From positions 1,246,501 through 1,310,500 of the forward strand of contig NZ_CP025263.1 in the NCBI RefSeq assembly GCF_002843605.1: DNA of 64,000 nt, in the 5' to 3' direction. Position 1 is the stretch's first letter. Each line of letters starts with the position of its first letter. The notes under the pieces are model-generated. The model made no database searches, was not told the DNA's origin, and saw nothing but the letters and a program-made list of their open reading frames with translations. The stretch comes from Pseudomonas sp. S09G 359. GTDB lineage: Bacteria > Pseudomonadota > Gammaproteobacteria > Pseudomonadales > Pseudomonadaceae. The translations under genes were made by a program, and so were the position numbers. Below, one piece after another: positions 33,477 through 42,259 of the stretch.

Positions 33477-34895
33477 ATGCCCTCTGGCAATCACCTGCCC
33501 CATGGCGAAACCGCACAAGGCGGCCCGCTGAAACGCGAACTCGGCGAACGGCATATTCGCTTGATGGCCCTTGGTGCCTGTATCGGTGTCGGCCTGTTCT
33601 TAGGCTCGGCCAAGGCTATTGAAATGGCCGGCCCGGCGATCATGCTGGCGTACATTATCGGCGGCCTGGCGATCCTGGTAATCATGCGCGCCCTCGGCGA
33701 AATGGCCGTGCACAACCCGGTCGCCGGCTCGTTCAGCCGCTATGCCCAGGATTACCTCGGCCCGTTGGCGGGCTTTCTCACCGGCTGGAATTATTGGTTC
33801 CTGTGGCTGGTGACCTGCGTGGCGGAAATCACCGCCGTGGCGGTGTACATGGGCGTGTGGTTCCCCGATACGCCGCGCTGGATCTGGGCCCTGGCGGCAC
33901 TGATCAGCATGGGCACCATCAACCTGATCGCGGTCAAGGCGTTCGGTGAATTCGAATTCTGGTTCGCGCTGATCAAGATCGTCACCATCATTGCCATGGT
34001 GATCGGCGGCGTCGGCATCATCGCGTTCGGCTTCGGCAATGACGGCGTGGCGTTGGGGATTTCCAACCTGTGGGTCCACGGCGGCTTTATGCCCAATGGC
34101 GTGCAGGGCGTGTTGATGTCCCTGCAGATGGTGATGTTCGCCTACCTGGGGGTGGAGATGATCGGCCTCACCGCCGGTGAAGCGATGAACCCACAGAAGA
34201 CCATCCCGAGTGCCATCGGCTCGGTGTTCTGGCGCATTCTGTTGTTCTACGTGGGCGCGTTGTTCGTGATTCTGTCGATTTACCCGTGGAATGAAATCGG
34301 CACCCAGGGCAGCCCTTTCGTGATGACGTTCGAGCGCCTGGGCATCAAGACTGCCGCTGGCATCATCAACTTTGTGGTGATCACGGCGGCGTTGTCGTCG
34401 TGCAACGGCGGTATTTTCAGCACCGGACGCATGCTCTACAGCCTGGCACAGAACGGCCAGGCCCCGGCGACCTTTGGCACCACGTCAAGCAATGGCGTGC
34501 CACGCAAGGCGCTGTTGCTGTCGATCTTCGCGCTGCTGCTGGGCGTGCTACTCAACTATCTGGTGCCGGAAAAAGTCTTCGTCTGGGTGACGTCGATCGC
34601 CACTTTCGGCGCTATCTGGACCTGGCTGATGATCCTGCTGGCCCAGCTCAAGTTCCGTAAGAGCCTGAGCCCGACCGAGCAGAAAGCCCTCAAGTACCGC
34701 ATGTGGCTGTACCCGGTCAGCTCTTACCTGGCGCTGGCGTTCCTGGTGCTGGTGGTGGGCCTGATGGCGTACTTTCCCGACACCCGCATCGCGCTGTATG
34801 TAGGCCCGGTATTTCTGGTGCTGCTGACGGTGTTGTTCTACGCCTTCAAGCTGCAACCCAATGATGTCAACCGGGTACCGGCGCAGTCCGCCTGA
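33477..34895 (+). CDS. Amino acid permease, ProY/AroP-type APC transporter
   Basis: This 472-residue protein has twelve predicted helices. The opening LKRELGERHIRLMALGACIGVGLFLGSAKAIEMAGPA is cut here to its key parts: RHIRLMALG, GVGLFLGSA and the substrate-site GP. MRALGEMAVHNP, GSFSRYA, SLQMVMFAYLGVE and AGEAMNP are AAT-family motifs, and the closest remembered relative is E. coli ProY. It imports an amino acid with protons; proline or histidine are likely but not proven substrates. The gene stands alone, converging on the OpgC-like gene across a hairpin. Confidence 0.9.
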   Translation: MPSGNHLPHGETAQGGPLKRELGERHIRLMALGACIGVGLFLGSAKAIEMAGPAIMLAYIIGGLAILVIMRALGEMAVHNPVAGSFSRYAQDYLGPLAGFLTGWNYWFLWLVTCVAEITAVAVYMGVWFPDTPRWIWALAALISMGTINLIAVKAFGEFEFWFALIKIVTIIAMVIGGVGIIAFGFGNDGVALGISNLWVHGGFMPNGVQGVLMSLQMVMFAYLGVEMIGLTAGEAMNPQKTIPSAIGSVFWRILLFYVGALFVILSIYPWNEIGTQGSPFVMTFERLGIKTAAGIINFVVITAALSSCNGGIFSTGRMLYSLAQNGQAPATFGTTSSNGVPRKALLLSIFALLLGVLLNYLVPEKVFVWVTSIATFGAIWTWLMILLAQLKFRKSLSPTEQKALKYRMWLYPVSSYLALAFLVLVVGLMAYFPDTRIALYVGPVFLVLLTVLFYAFKLQPNDVNRVPAQSA

Positions 34896-34902
34896 TGCCT
34901 GG

Positions 34903-34930
34903 GATGGCCCGCCGCATGCAGCGGGCCATC
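34903..34930. terminator. Hairpin between converging genes
   Basis: GATGGCCCGC pairs perfectly with GCGGGCCATC across an eight-base loop, between the permease stop and the OpgC-like stop. There is no T-run, so it may stop transcription weakly or in a factor-assisted way. Confidence 0.6.
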
Positions 34931-34934
34931 CACC

Positions 34935-36065
34935 TCAGCGGGCCTGCGCGGCCAGCTTGAGGGACTGATCCAGGCGTTTGTTGAATTCCAGCCACACCGC
35001 CAGCATCACCATCAACGCAGCGCCGACCATGGCGGTCAGCAGTTGCATCAGCAGGGCATCGCCGGCCATCGCGTTGACCATGTCAGCCAAGGGCGCGAGT
35101 ACCACGCCCAGGCAAAACACTTCCAATGAATAACGGCCCATGCGGCAGGTGTGCTGTGCCAGCCAATTTTCGGTCCAGCCACGTCCAGGCAACAGCTTGG
35201 CGGTGACATAGGCGAGGGCGAGGAAGTGCAGCAGGCGCAGCGGCGACAGGTCGGTCTTGCTGATAGGGTAGAGCAGCTCGCTGAGCCACGCCGGCATCAG
35301 TGCGTCATGCACCTCGGGCCAGCGCCATGAGATCGTCAGCACGCCCGCCAGTAGCGTGTACACCGCCGCCGTCATGAACAACGGCTGGCGCACCAGCGGC
35401 CGCTGTTCGGCGGGGCGGGCGCGCCCGGCATGAATCGCCGCCGCACCACCGAGTACAAACAGGAACTGCCAGGTCACCGGGTTGAAGTACCACACGCCAT
35501 CGGCAATCGCCCGCAGGTTCCAGCCCATCCACGGCGCCAGAAAATATACCGTGGCCGACATGGCCACCACTGCCCAGGTCTTGCGCAGTATCAGCGGCAG
35601 CACCAGCGGCAAGCCCGCGAGCAGCACGATATACAGCGGCAACGGGTCCATCAGGTTGGGTTTGAAGCGCAGCAGCAGTTCATCTGTGAGAGCCTGTTGC
35701 GGGTGGGTGACGAAGTGCGTCAGGCCCATCTCTTCAACCAGGTCGCGGGTTTCCACATGGCTGTTGGCGAAGAACACGATGCCCATCAACAGCGCCAGCA
35801 GGAAGATATGCACCACGTACAACACCCAGGCACGCCGCAGGATCTTCAGCGAGGCAATCCAGTAGCCGTCGCGTTGCAAAATCTTGCCGTAGGCCAGCAC
35901 CGCAGCGTAGCCGGCGAGGAACACAAACACCTCCGCCGCATCGCTGAAACCGATGTTGCGCAGGGTGATCTGGCCTAGGGGGTTGTGGGGGACGTGATCC
36001 CAGAAAATGAAGATCAACGCCAGGCCCCGAAAAAAATCGATGCGCGGGTCGCGTCCGTTCAGCAT
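34935..36065 (-). CDS. OpgC-like membrane acyltransferase/succinyl transferase
   Basis: This 376-residue protein has about ten helices. The N terminus GRDPRIDFFRGLALIFIFWDHVP and ITLRNIGFSDAAEVFVFLAGY match the OpgC family, an acyltransferase-3 relative that succinylates osmoregulated periplasmic glucans in E. coli. No other opg gene is near, so the acceptor is uncertain. It is separated from the upstream cupin gene by 132 bases in which I see no other gene, so it could be read from that operon or be independent. Confidence 0.85.
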   Translation of the reverse strand: MLNGRDPRIDFFRGLALIFIFWDHVPHNPLGQITLRNIGFSDAAEVFVFLAGYAAVLAYGKILQRDGYWIASLKILRRAWVLYVVHIFLLALLMGIVFFANSHVETRDLVEEMGLTHFVTHPQQALTDELLLRFKPNLMDPLPLYIVLLAGLPLVLPLILRKTWAVVAMSATVYFLAPWMGWNLRAIADGVWYFNPVTWQFLFVLGGAAAIHAGRARPAEQRPLVRQPLFMTAAVYTLLAGVLTISWRWPEVHDALMPAWLSELLYPISKTDLSPLRLLHFLALAYVTAKLLPGRGWTENWLAQHTCRMGRYSLEVFCLGVVLAPLADMVNAMAGDALLMQLLTAMVGAALMVMLAVWLEFNKRLDQSLKLAAQAR

Positions 36066-36197
36066 GGCAGCGGGCTCTTGAACAAAAGGTTTAGTAATGA
36101 CAGGCGCACGGGCAAGTAGTCGTACGCCGCACGTCGGGCGGGCGCAGGTTGGCGGTATTTGTGGGCAATTGCAAAGGTTGGGTATTACTGAATGTCT

Positions 36198-36494
36198 CTA
36201 GACGTCAATGATCACCAGCGTACCCTGGCTGCCGGCGAGCACAGCGTGTGCGACGCCGGCTTGCACAAGGTACATCTGGCCCGCCTCCACGCGGATTTCA
36301 CTGCCGCCGATGCTCAGGCGCAAGCATCCGCTGATCACCAGCAGCCCTTCGTTGTAGTCATGGGTTTCTTCTGCGTACGCCTGCTCATCCATACGCAGCA
36401 CCTTGACCCGCGCCGGGCCGACCTGGCCCAGGCAGGTGGATTTCCAAGTGGCGGGCAGTTGCGCTGCGATGTCGGCGAAGTCCAGTAACGGCAT
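36198..36494 (-). CDS. Small cupin domain protein
   Basis: This 98-residue single cupin has an AAGGAG ribosome site. The two cupin motifs are reduced: EETHDYNEGLLVISGCLRL supplies His and Glu, and GQMYLVQAGVAHAVLAG supplies a second His. It may bind a metal, but substrate and reaction are unknown. It is the last gene of the luxR/glutamate-synthase-like/monooxygenase operon, 60 bases after the monooxygenase gene. It may act in the same catabolic pathway or sense its ligand. Confidence 0.8.
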   Translation of the reverse strand: MPLLDFADIAAQLPATWKSTCLGQVGPARVKVLRMDEQAYAEETHDYNEGLLVISGCLRLSIGGSEIRVEAGQMYLVQAGVAHAVLAGSQGTLVIIDV

Positions 36495-36554
36495 GTGAAT
36501 CTCCTTGTTTGATCAATGCCGTCGGTGGTCCGGTTCAGCGCGGTGTGGGTATTT

Positions 36555-36839
36555 TCAGAACGCATCCATCAACAGCACCCGGCAAGGTTTGGCCTGGTAT
36601 GCGTTGATCTGCGGCACCAGCCGGGTGAAGTGTTCCGTCTGGCAGTGTGCATCCAGCGCGGCCTGATCGGGCCATTGCTCGATAAAAATGAAGTGCCCCG
36701 GGTCCTTTTGATCGACAAACAGATCGTAGGCGATACACAGCGGTTCCAGGCGGGTTTTTTCCACCAGTTCGGCGTACCAGGGGCGCACGGTTTCCAGGTG
36801 CTCGGGTTGGATAAAGTCTTCGGCGATGACTTTCAGCAT
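36555..36839 (-). CDS. Antibiotic-biosynthesis-monooxygenase (ABM) family, YgiN-like small enzyme
   Basis: This 94-residue ferredoxin-fold protein carries LKVIAEDFIQPEH, ARPWYAEL-type helix residues (VRPWYAELVEKTRLEPLC), then GHFIFIEQWPDQAALDAHCQT and EHFTRL. These are the ABM pattern seen in quinol monooxygenase YgiN and related cofactor-free oxygenases or stress proteins. AAAGG precedes the ATG. It lies 12 bases downstream of the glutamate-synthase-like gene. The substrate is unknown. Confidence 0.85.
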   Translation of the reverse strand: MLKVIAEDFIQPEHLETVRPWYAELVEKTRLEPLCIAYDLFVDQKDPGHFIFIEQWPDQAALDAHCQTEHFTRLVPQINAYQAKPCRVLLMDAF

Positions 36840-36851
36840 GAACGGGTCCTT

Positions 36852-38471
36852 TTAGGCGGCTGCGGTTTCATGTGGCTCAAAGCTGTCCGCGCGTGCCATC
36901 TGCCACATGCGCGAATAGAACTCGCCATTGACCTCGCCGGTGAGCAACTCCCCAGGCTTCAGGAACACATGCAACTGCGAGAACAATTTGATTTCGGTCG
37001 CCGACATGCGCCGTACCAAATGCTTGGCCGACAGCTGCGAGGGGTGATCCAGGCCCGCCGCCGCGAGCATCTCGGCCAGGGCCTTGAGGGTGTTGCGGTG
37101 AAAGTTGAACACCCGTTGGGCTTTGTCCGGGACCACCAGGGCGCGCTGGCGTAGTGGGTCCTGGGTGGCGACGCCGGTGGGGCATTTATTGGTATGGCAG
37201 CTTTGCGACTGGATGCAGCCGATGGCAAACATAAAACCCCGCGCCGAGTTGGCCCAATCGGCGCCGATGGCCAGGACACTGGCGATATCGAAGGCGCTGA
37301 CGATCTTGCCGCTGGCGCCGAGTTTGATCTTGTCGCGCAGGTTCAGGCCCACCAGGGTGTTGTGCACAAACAGCAGGCCTTCGCGCAACGGCACACCGAT
37401 ATGGTCGGTGAACTCAACGGGCGCGGCGCCGGTGCCGCCTTCCTTGCCGTCGACCACGATAAAGTCCGGGAGGATGCCGGTTTCGAGCATGGCCTTGGCG
37501 ATGCCCATGAACTCCCACGGGTGGCCCAGGCAGAACTTGAAACCCACCGGTTTGCCGCCGGACAGCTCCCGCAGTTGCGCGATGAACTGCATCAATTCGA
37601 TGGGGGTGGAAAACGCACTGTGGCGTGACGGCGAGACGCAGTCTTCGCCCATCAAAATACCGCGGGTTTCGGCGATCTCCTTCGTCACTTTGTGTTTGGG
37701 CAGGATGCCGCCATGGCCCGGCTTGGCGCCCTGGCTCATCTTGATTTCGATCATGCGCACTTGCGGGTTCTGCGCCTGCACGGCGAAGCGTTCCGGGTCG
37801 AACCGGCCGTCGCTGGTGCGGCAGCCAAAGTAGCCACTGCCCAGTTCCCAGGTCAGGTCGCCGCCGTTTTCGCGGTGGTAGGGGCTGATGCTGCCTTCGC
37901 CGGTGTCGTGGGCAAAGTTGCCGAGCTTGGCGCCCTGGTTAAGGGCGCGGATCGCATTGGCACTCAGCGAGCCAAAGCTCATCGCCGAGATATTGAACAC
38001 CGAGGCCGAATACGGCTGCGTGCACTGTGGGCCGCCGACCATCACGCGAAACGCGCTGGGGTCGCTGAGCGGCGCGGGGCGCATGGAGTGGCCGATAAAT
38101 TCGAAGCCCGACTGGTACACGTCGATCAGCGTGCCGAAGGGTTTGTCGGCGGTTTCATTCTTGGCGCGTGAATACACCAGGGAACGCTGCGAACGGGAAA
38201 AGGGCAGGGCGTCGCTGTCGGATTCAAGCAAATACTGGCGGATTTCCGGGCGGATGGCCTCCACCAGGTAGCGGATATTGCCCAGGATCGGGTAGTTGCG
38301 GCGTACCGCGTGGGGGCTTTGCAGCAGGTCGAACAGGCCGATCAGGCTTAATACGCCGGTGACCAGGGTGATCGGCCACAGCCATTCATGTTGGATAAAC
38401 GGCAGGCTGGCGAGGGTGAAAATGACGCACACGGCAAAGAAGGCGTAACGGCTTAGTAACGACAGGCTCAT
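36852..38471 (-). CDS. FMN-binding glutamate synthase family protein, membrane-anchored
   Basis: This 539-residue protein has two N-terminal helices (about 8-50). A GltB-type FMN barrel follows, with SAMSFGSLSANAIRALNQGA, HDTGEGSISPYH, MSQGAKPGHGGILP, GGTGAAPVEF and GASGKIVSAFD. The 3Fe-4S cysteines are C419, C425 and C430 in GCIQSQSCHTNKCPTG. There is no glutaminase domain, so ammonia or an amine may be the nitrogen donor, or the reaction may run on another substrate as in N-methylglutamate synthase relatives. It is second in an operon after the LuxR gene (28-base gap). The divergent amidase and permease suggest nitrogen-compound use. Confidence 0.9.
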   Translation of the reverse strand: MSLSLLSRYAFFAVCVIFTLASLPFIQHEWLWPITLVTGVLSLIGLFDLLQSPHAVRRNYPILGNIRYLVEAIRPEIRQYLLESDSDALPFSRSQRSLVYSRAKNETADKPFGTLIDVYQSGFEFIGHSMRPAPLSDPSAFRVMVGGPQCTQPYSASVFNISAMSFGSLSANAIRALNQGAKLGNFAHDTGEGSISPYHRENGGDLTWELGSGYFGCRTSDGRFDPERFAVQAQNPQVRMIEIKMSQGAKPGHGGILPKHKVTKEIAETRGILMGEDCVSPSRHSAFSTPIELMQFIAQLRELSGGKPVGFKFCLGHPWEFMGIAKAMLETGILPDFIVVDGKEGGTGAAPVEFTDHIGVPLREGLLFVHNTLVGLNLRDKIKLGASGKIVSAFDIASVLAIGADWANSARGFMFAIGCIQSQSCHTNKCPTGVATQDPLRQRALVVPDKAQRVFNFHRNTLKALAEMLAAAGLDHPSQLSAKHLVRRMSATEIKLFSQLHVFLKPGELLTGEVNGEFYSRMWQMARADSFEPHETAAA

Positions 38472-38499
38472 ACGGTTTTCCTTGGTTCGGACTCATCGG

Positions 38500-39264
38500 C
38501 TAGGCGTTTTGCGCCTGAAGAAAGATCGAGAACAGCTCCGACTGGGATTTGATCCCTAGTTTGCTGTACATGTGTTTTTTATGGACTTTCACGGTTTCAA
38601 CAGAGATTTCCAGCTTACGAGCGATTTCCTTGCTGGAGCAACCGCTGAGCATCAAGCGGCCCACATCCAACTCGCGGGCGGTGAGGTGTGCGCCCCAGTC
38701 GTCATTCTGGATCGGCGGTTGCGGGGCGCTGACCTGGTTCAGTTCATGGGGCAGGCGCTGGCGTAGCAAGCTCAATACCCAGGGCTGGATCAGCGACAGC
38801 AGGGCGATCTGCTGCGGGTCAAAACGCTGCTTCGAGCCCAGGGACAGGCATAGCGTACGCCCATCCGGCAGATGGCAATTAAATTGGATTTCATCTGCCA
38901 CCACGTTCAGGCGGAAGTAACGCTGGTAGTACTCGGTGAGTTCAAAATGCTCTGGCGCGACGTCCGCCAGGCGCAACAGGCCGGTGCGCGAGTGCTCGCG
39001 GCTGGCGATGTAGAAGGGGTCGAGCAGGTAGAGGCCGTTGAGGTAGTCCTGGAACAGTTGGTCCGGCGTGCCGTCGGCGCCGGGGCATTCGGCGAACACC
39101 AGCGGGCGGTGTGCGCTGCTGAAGAGCAACACCACCCAACTGTCGAACGCCACGTATTGGTCCAATAGCCGCACCAGTTGGGTCCAGAAGTTGGCCTGGT
39201 CGAGGGCGTCTATCATTTGCCCCACCGAACGGTGCCAGGCGATATCTTGCAGCGAAACGGTCAT
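38500..39264 (-). CDS. LuxR-family regulator
   Basis: This 254-residue protein has an N-terminal sensory half not matching a classic autoinducer domain (GAF-like length, RPLVFAECPG, DPFYIASREHSRTG) and a C-terminal LuxR helix-turn-helix: LTARELDVGRLMLSGCSSKEIARKLEIS, of which SKEIA, VKVHKKHMYSKLGI and SQSEL are the recognition core. It shares a 93-base divergent promoter region with the nitrilase gene and heads the glutamate-synthase-like operon, so it likely controls both. Confidence 0.9.
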   Translation of the reverse strand: MTVSLQDIAWHRSVGQMIDALDQANFWTQLVRLLDQYVAFDSWVVLLFSSAHRPLVFAECPGADGTPDQLFQDYLNGLYLLDPFYIASREHSRTGLLRLADVAPEHFELTEYYQRYFRLNVVADEIQFNCHLPDGRTLCLSLGSKQRFDPQQIALLSLIQPWVLSLLRQRLPHELNQVSAPQPPIQNDDWGAHLTARELDVGRLMLSGCSSKEIARKLEISVETVKVHKKHMYSKLGIKSQSELFSIFLQAQNA

Positions 39265-39357
39265 TCGTCTACCCCCATAGGGTTACCCCGGCGGCGTGAT
39301 TTCCCCGGCGGGTGCGGCTGCGCATACTGCGCCACAGATAAAACCACAGGATGTCCC

Positions 39358-40179
39358 ATGAAGGTCGAATTTGCCCAGTTGGCAGGCCGCGATAACGGCA
39401 CAGCTTACAACCTTGAGCGGGCGTTGGCGGCGATTGCTGCAACGGCGGCCGACACGCAGTTGATCGTATTCCCGGAAACCCATCTGATGGGCTTCCCGTC
39501 GGCCGAGACAGTCGCTGACATCGCCGAGCCGCTGGACGGCCCGACCGTGCAGGCCGTTATCCAGGCCGCGCGTGCGCGCAATATCGCAGTGGTGATCGGC
39601 ATGGCCGAGAACGATGGCGGCCGCTTCTACAACACCACCTTGCTGATCACCCCCGAAGGCATCGCCCTGCGTTATCGCAAGACCCACTTGTGGGCCTCGG
39701 ATCGTGGCGTGTTCACCCCGGGCGATCGCTACGCCACCTGCGTGTGGAACGGCGTGCGCGTGGGCCTGTTGATCTGCTACGACATCGAGTTCCCGGAAAC
39801 CGCCCGCGCTTTGGCGCAATTGGGCACTGAACTACTGATCGTCACCAACGGCAACATGGACCCCTACGGCCCCACACACCGCACCGCGATCATGGCCCGG
39901 GCCCAGGAAAACCAGGCGTTTGCGCTGATGGTCAACCGCGTGGAAGAGGGCGATGGCGGCCTGCTGTTTGCCGGCGGCAGCGCCTTGGTGGACCCGTTCG
40001 GCACGTTGCTGTTCGAAGCCGGGCGCGACGCAGGGCAATACACGGTCGAGCTGGATCTCGACCAGTTGGCAGCGGCCCGCAAGGACTACCGCTACCTGGA
40101 CGACCAGCGTTTGAAATTGCCGGGCGAGGTGATTGAGCACAGCGACGGGACGCGCGAGCTGCTGATCCCCAAAGCTTGA
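39358..40179 (+). CDS. Carbon-nitrogen hydrolase (nitrilase-superfamily amidase)
   Basis: This 273-residue enzyme has the catalytic triad Glu40 (IVFPETHLMG), Lys108 (RYRKTHLW) and Cys140 (GLLICYDIEFPE). It hydrolyses an amide or carbamoyl-type C-N bond, releasing ammonia or amine. ATG 39358 was chosen since it opens on the domain and keeps the divergent promoter free; upstream in-frame starts would run into the LuxR gene. It is followed by an APC permease after a REP block, suggesting uptake and cleavage of a nitrogenous substrate. Confidence 0.92.
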   Translation: MKVEFAQLAGRDNGTAYNLERALAAIAATAADTQLIVFPETHLMGFPSAETVADIAEPLDGPTVQAVIQAARARNIAVVIGMAENDGGRFYNTTLLITPEGIALRYRKTHLWASDRGVFTPGDRYATCVWNGVRVGLLICYDIEFPETARALAQLGTELLIVTNGNMDPYGPTHRTAIMARAQENQAFALMVNRVEEGDGGLLFAGGSALVDPFGTLLFEAGRDAGQYTVELDLDQLAAARKDYRYLDDQRLKLPGEVIEHSDGTRELLIPKA

Positions 40180-40189
40180 AACTGACGCT

Positions 40190-40455
40190 TTGCGGCCAGG
40201 AGGCTTGTTGTGGCCAGCAGTTTGTTGTGGTGATGAGGCTTGTTGTGGCTAGCAAGTTTGTTGTGGTGATGAGGCTTGTTGTGGCGAGCGGGCTTGCCCG
40301 CGTTGGGGCGCGAAGCGGCCCTGAAACCTGCCACCCCGTTTTGTCTGGAGAAACGCGGTGACTGTATTGATTGGGGCTGCTTCGCAGCCCAACGCGGGCA
40401 AGCCCGCTCGCCACAGCAAGCCCGCTCGCCACAGAAGCCCACCGACCACAGAAGC
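40190..40455. repeat. REP doublet with long left half-REP array
   Basis: The doublet is at 40281-40414. To its left, 40190-40280 holds five degenerate units of 17-18 bases ending CTTGTTGTGG, two of them (GTGATGAGG) identical. To its right are two mirrored units. The rest to 40554 shows no gene; it should hold the permease promoter. Confidence 0.88.
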
Positions 40456-40554
40456 ATTTCAAGCCACAGAAGTGTTTTGAACATAAGAAAAACGACATCT
40501 GCTGCACCGACTTCAGTTCTGCCATAAATCTAATAATTGCGCGGAGAATCGCTC

Positions 40555-41880
40555 ATGGCTCGTTTGCAACGCACCCTGTCATTAGGGTCGGTGGTGCTGT
40601 TTGGCATCGCCTATATGACGCCGATCATTGTGCTCGGCACCTTCGGCATCCTGGCGCAATCCACCGCCGGCATGGTCCCCGCCGCTTACCTGGCGGCCCT
40701 GGTGGCGATGTTCTTTACCGCCATGAGCTACGGGCGCATGGCCTCGGCTTTCCCCGTTGCGGGCTCGGCCTACAGCTATGTGCGCAAGGCCATCAGCCCC
40801 AAGCTGGGGTTTATTGCCGGTTGGGCGGTGTTGCTCGACTACCTGTTCCTGCCCATGGCCATCTGGCTGATCGGCGCGGCGTACCTCAACTCGGCATTCC
40901 CTGCGGTGCCGCAGTGGGTCTGGGTGCTGGCGTTTATCGGCGTCACCAGCGCGATCAATATCGTCGGCCTCAAGCTGGCCAACGGCATCAACGCGCTGTT
41001 GATGCTGGTGCAAGCGCTGGTGTTGATCGCGTTTGTGGTGCTGTGTATCCACTACATAGGCGGCGACGCGAGCAAGCCGCTGTGGACCATTGCCCCCTTC
41101 TTCAACGGCCAGATGCACATGCCGCTGATCATGAGCGGCGCCGCCATCGCCTGCTATTCGTTCCTCGGCTTTGACGCCGTCAGCACCCTGACCGAAGAAA
41201 CCCGCGACCCACGCCGTACCATCCCACGGGCGATCATGTTGATCACCTTGATCGGCGGGTTGATCTTTGTCGGCGTGTCCTACTTTGTGCAGATCGCCCA
41301 CCCGTCGTTCGAGTTCGCCAATGTGGATTCCGCGGCGTATGAAATTGCGCGCAATATCGGCGGTGACCTGTTTGTGTCGATCTTCCTGATCGGCCTGATC
41401 GTCGGCCAGTTCGCCTCGGGGCTGTCGGCCCAGGCCAGCGGCTCGCGGCTGCTGTTTGCGATGGGCCGCGACGGGGTGTTGCCCAAGTCGTTTTTCGGCA
41501 CCTTGCATGCGCGCTTTGGTACGCCGGTCAACAGCATCCTGCTGTGTGCGGCGGTGGCCTTGCTGGCGTTGAAGCTGGACGTGACCACCTCCACCTCGTT
41601 CATCAACTTCGGCGCGTTCCTGGCGTTCAGCCTGGTGAACCTGTCGGTGATCTTTCACTACTGGATCGGCGCCAAGCAGCGTGGCGTGCGTGAGTTGATC
41701 CTGTTCCTGGTCTTCCCGGCCATCGGCCTGGCGGCGGATTTGTGGCTGATGGTCAGCCTCGATCACCTGGCCATCTACCTCGGCCTGGTGTGGCTGGCGA
41801 TCGGCCTGGTTTACCTCGGGTTCCTCACGCGCGGCTTCTCGCAACAACCGCCGGAAATGGACTTCCAGGAAGCTGCATAG
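40555..41880 (+). CDS. APC-family amino acid/polyamine permease
   Basis: This 441-residue protein has twelve helices. GIAYMTPIIVLGTFGILAQ in helix 1, GRMASAFPVAGSAYSY, GFIAGWAVLLDYLFLP and FLGFDAVSTLTEETRDP are motifs of the PuuP/YeeF-like branch. It imports an amino acid or polyamine. ATG 40555 has GGAG eight bases upstream; TTG 40537 is also in frame. It lies downstream of the nitrilase gene on the same strand and may supply its substrate. Confidence 0.92.
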   Translation: MARLQRTLSLGSVVLFGIAYMTPIIVLGTFGILAQSTAGMVPAAYLAALVAMFFTAMSYGRMASAFPVAGSAYSYVRKAISPKLGFIAGWAVLLDYLFLPMAIWLIGAAYLNSAFPAVPQWVWVLAFIGVTSAINIVGLKLANGINALLMLVQALVLIAFVVLCIHYIGGDASKPLWTIAPFFNGQMHMPLIMSGAAIACYSFLGFDAVSTLTEETRDPRRTIPRAIMLITLIGGLIFVGVSYFVQIAHPSFEFANVDSAAYEIARNIGGDLFVSIFLIGLIVGQFASGLSAQASGSRLLFAMGRDGVLPKSFFGTLHARFGTPVNSILLCAAVALLALKLDVTTSTSFINFGAFLAFSLVNLSVIFHYWIGAKQRGVRELILFLVFPAIGLAADLWLMVSLDHLAIYLGLVWLAIGLVYLGFLTRGFSQQPPEMDFQEAA

Positions 41881-41932
41881 AAGCTACGGGCCTATTCTTA
41901 TTGCAATCGGTTCTCGTTTGGGCGCATGATTT

Positions 41933-41949
41933 GTGTTACTGTATAACAC
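41933..41949 (+). promoter_or_regulatory. Zur box upstream of L31 type B
   Basis: GTGTTACTGTATAACAC is a 6-5-6 palindrome (GTGTTA/TAACAC) that fits 13 of 16 defined positions of the Zur consensus ATGTTATANTATAACAT. It lies 31 bases before the L31 start. The same type of site precedes the ZnuD-like receptor. Confidence 0.72.
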
Positions 41950-41980
41950 TTGAAATGCACCCATACGCCCCGGAGGCCTT

Positions 41981-42253
41981 ATGAAAGCTGGTATCCATCC
42001 CGACTACCGCACCGTGCTGTTCCACGACACCGCCGCCGACGTGTTCTTCCTGATCGGCTCCACCGCCGACAGCGACCGCACCCATAAACACAGCGACGGC
42101 AACACCTACCCTTACATTCCCCTGGACGTGTCCAGCGCCTCACACCCGATCTACACCGGGCAACAGCGCAAGACCCAGGCCGAAGGCCGTATCGCCGGGT
42201 TCAACAAACGGTTTGCAGCGTTTGGCTCGAGCCCGAAAAAAGCCGAGGCGTGA
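41981..42253 (+). CDS. rpmE2: Type B (zinc-free) 50S ribosomal protein L31
   Basis: This 90-residue protein has a GGAGG ribosome site. [36 protein letters not shown] and [13 protein letters not shown] are typical of the C-minus L31. It contains no cysteine at all, so it cannot bind the zinc held by primary L31. In bacteria it replaces zinc-binding L31 under zinc starvation and frees zinc. The Zur box upstream agrees. Its stop is seven bases from the converging histidine-kinase gene. Confidence 0.96.
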   Translation: MKAGIHPDYRTVLFHDTAADVFFLIGSTADSDRTHKHSDGNTYPYIPLDVSSASHPIYTGQQRKTQAEGRIAGFNKRFAAFGSSPKKAEA

Positions 42254-42259
42254 GGACGG

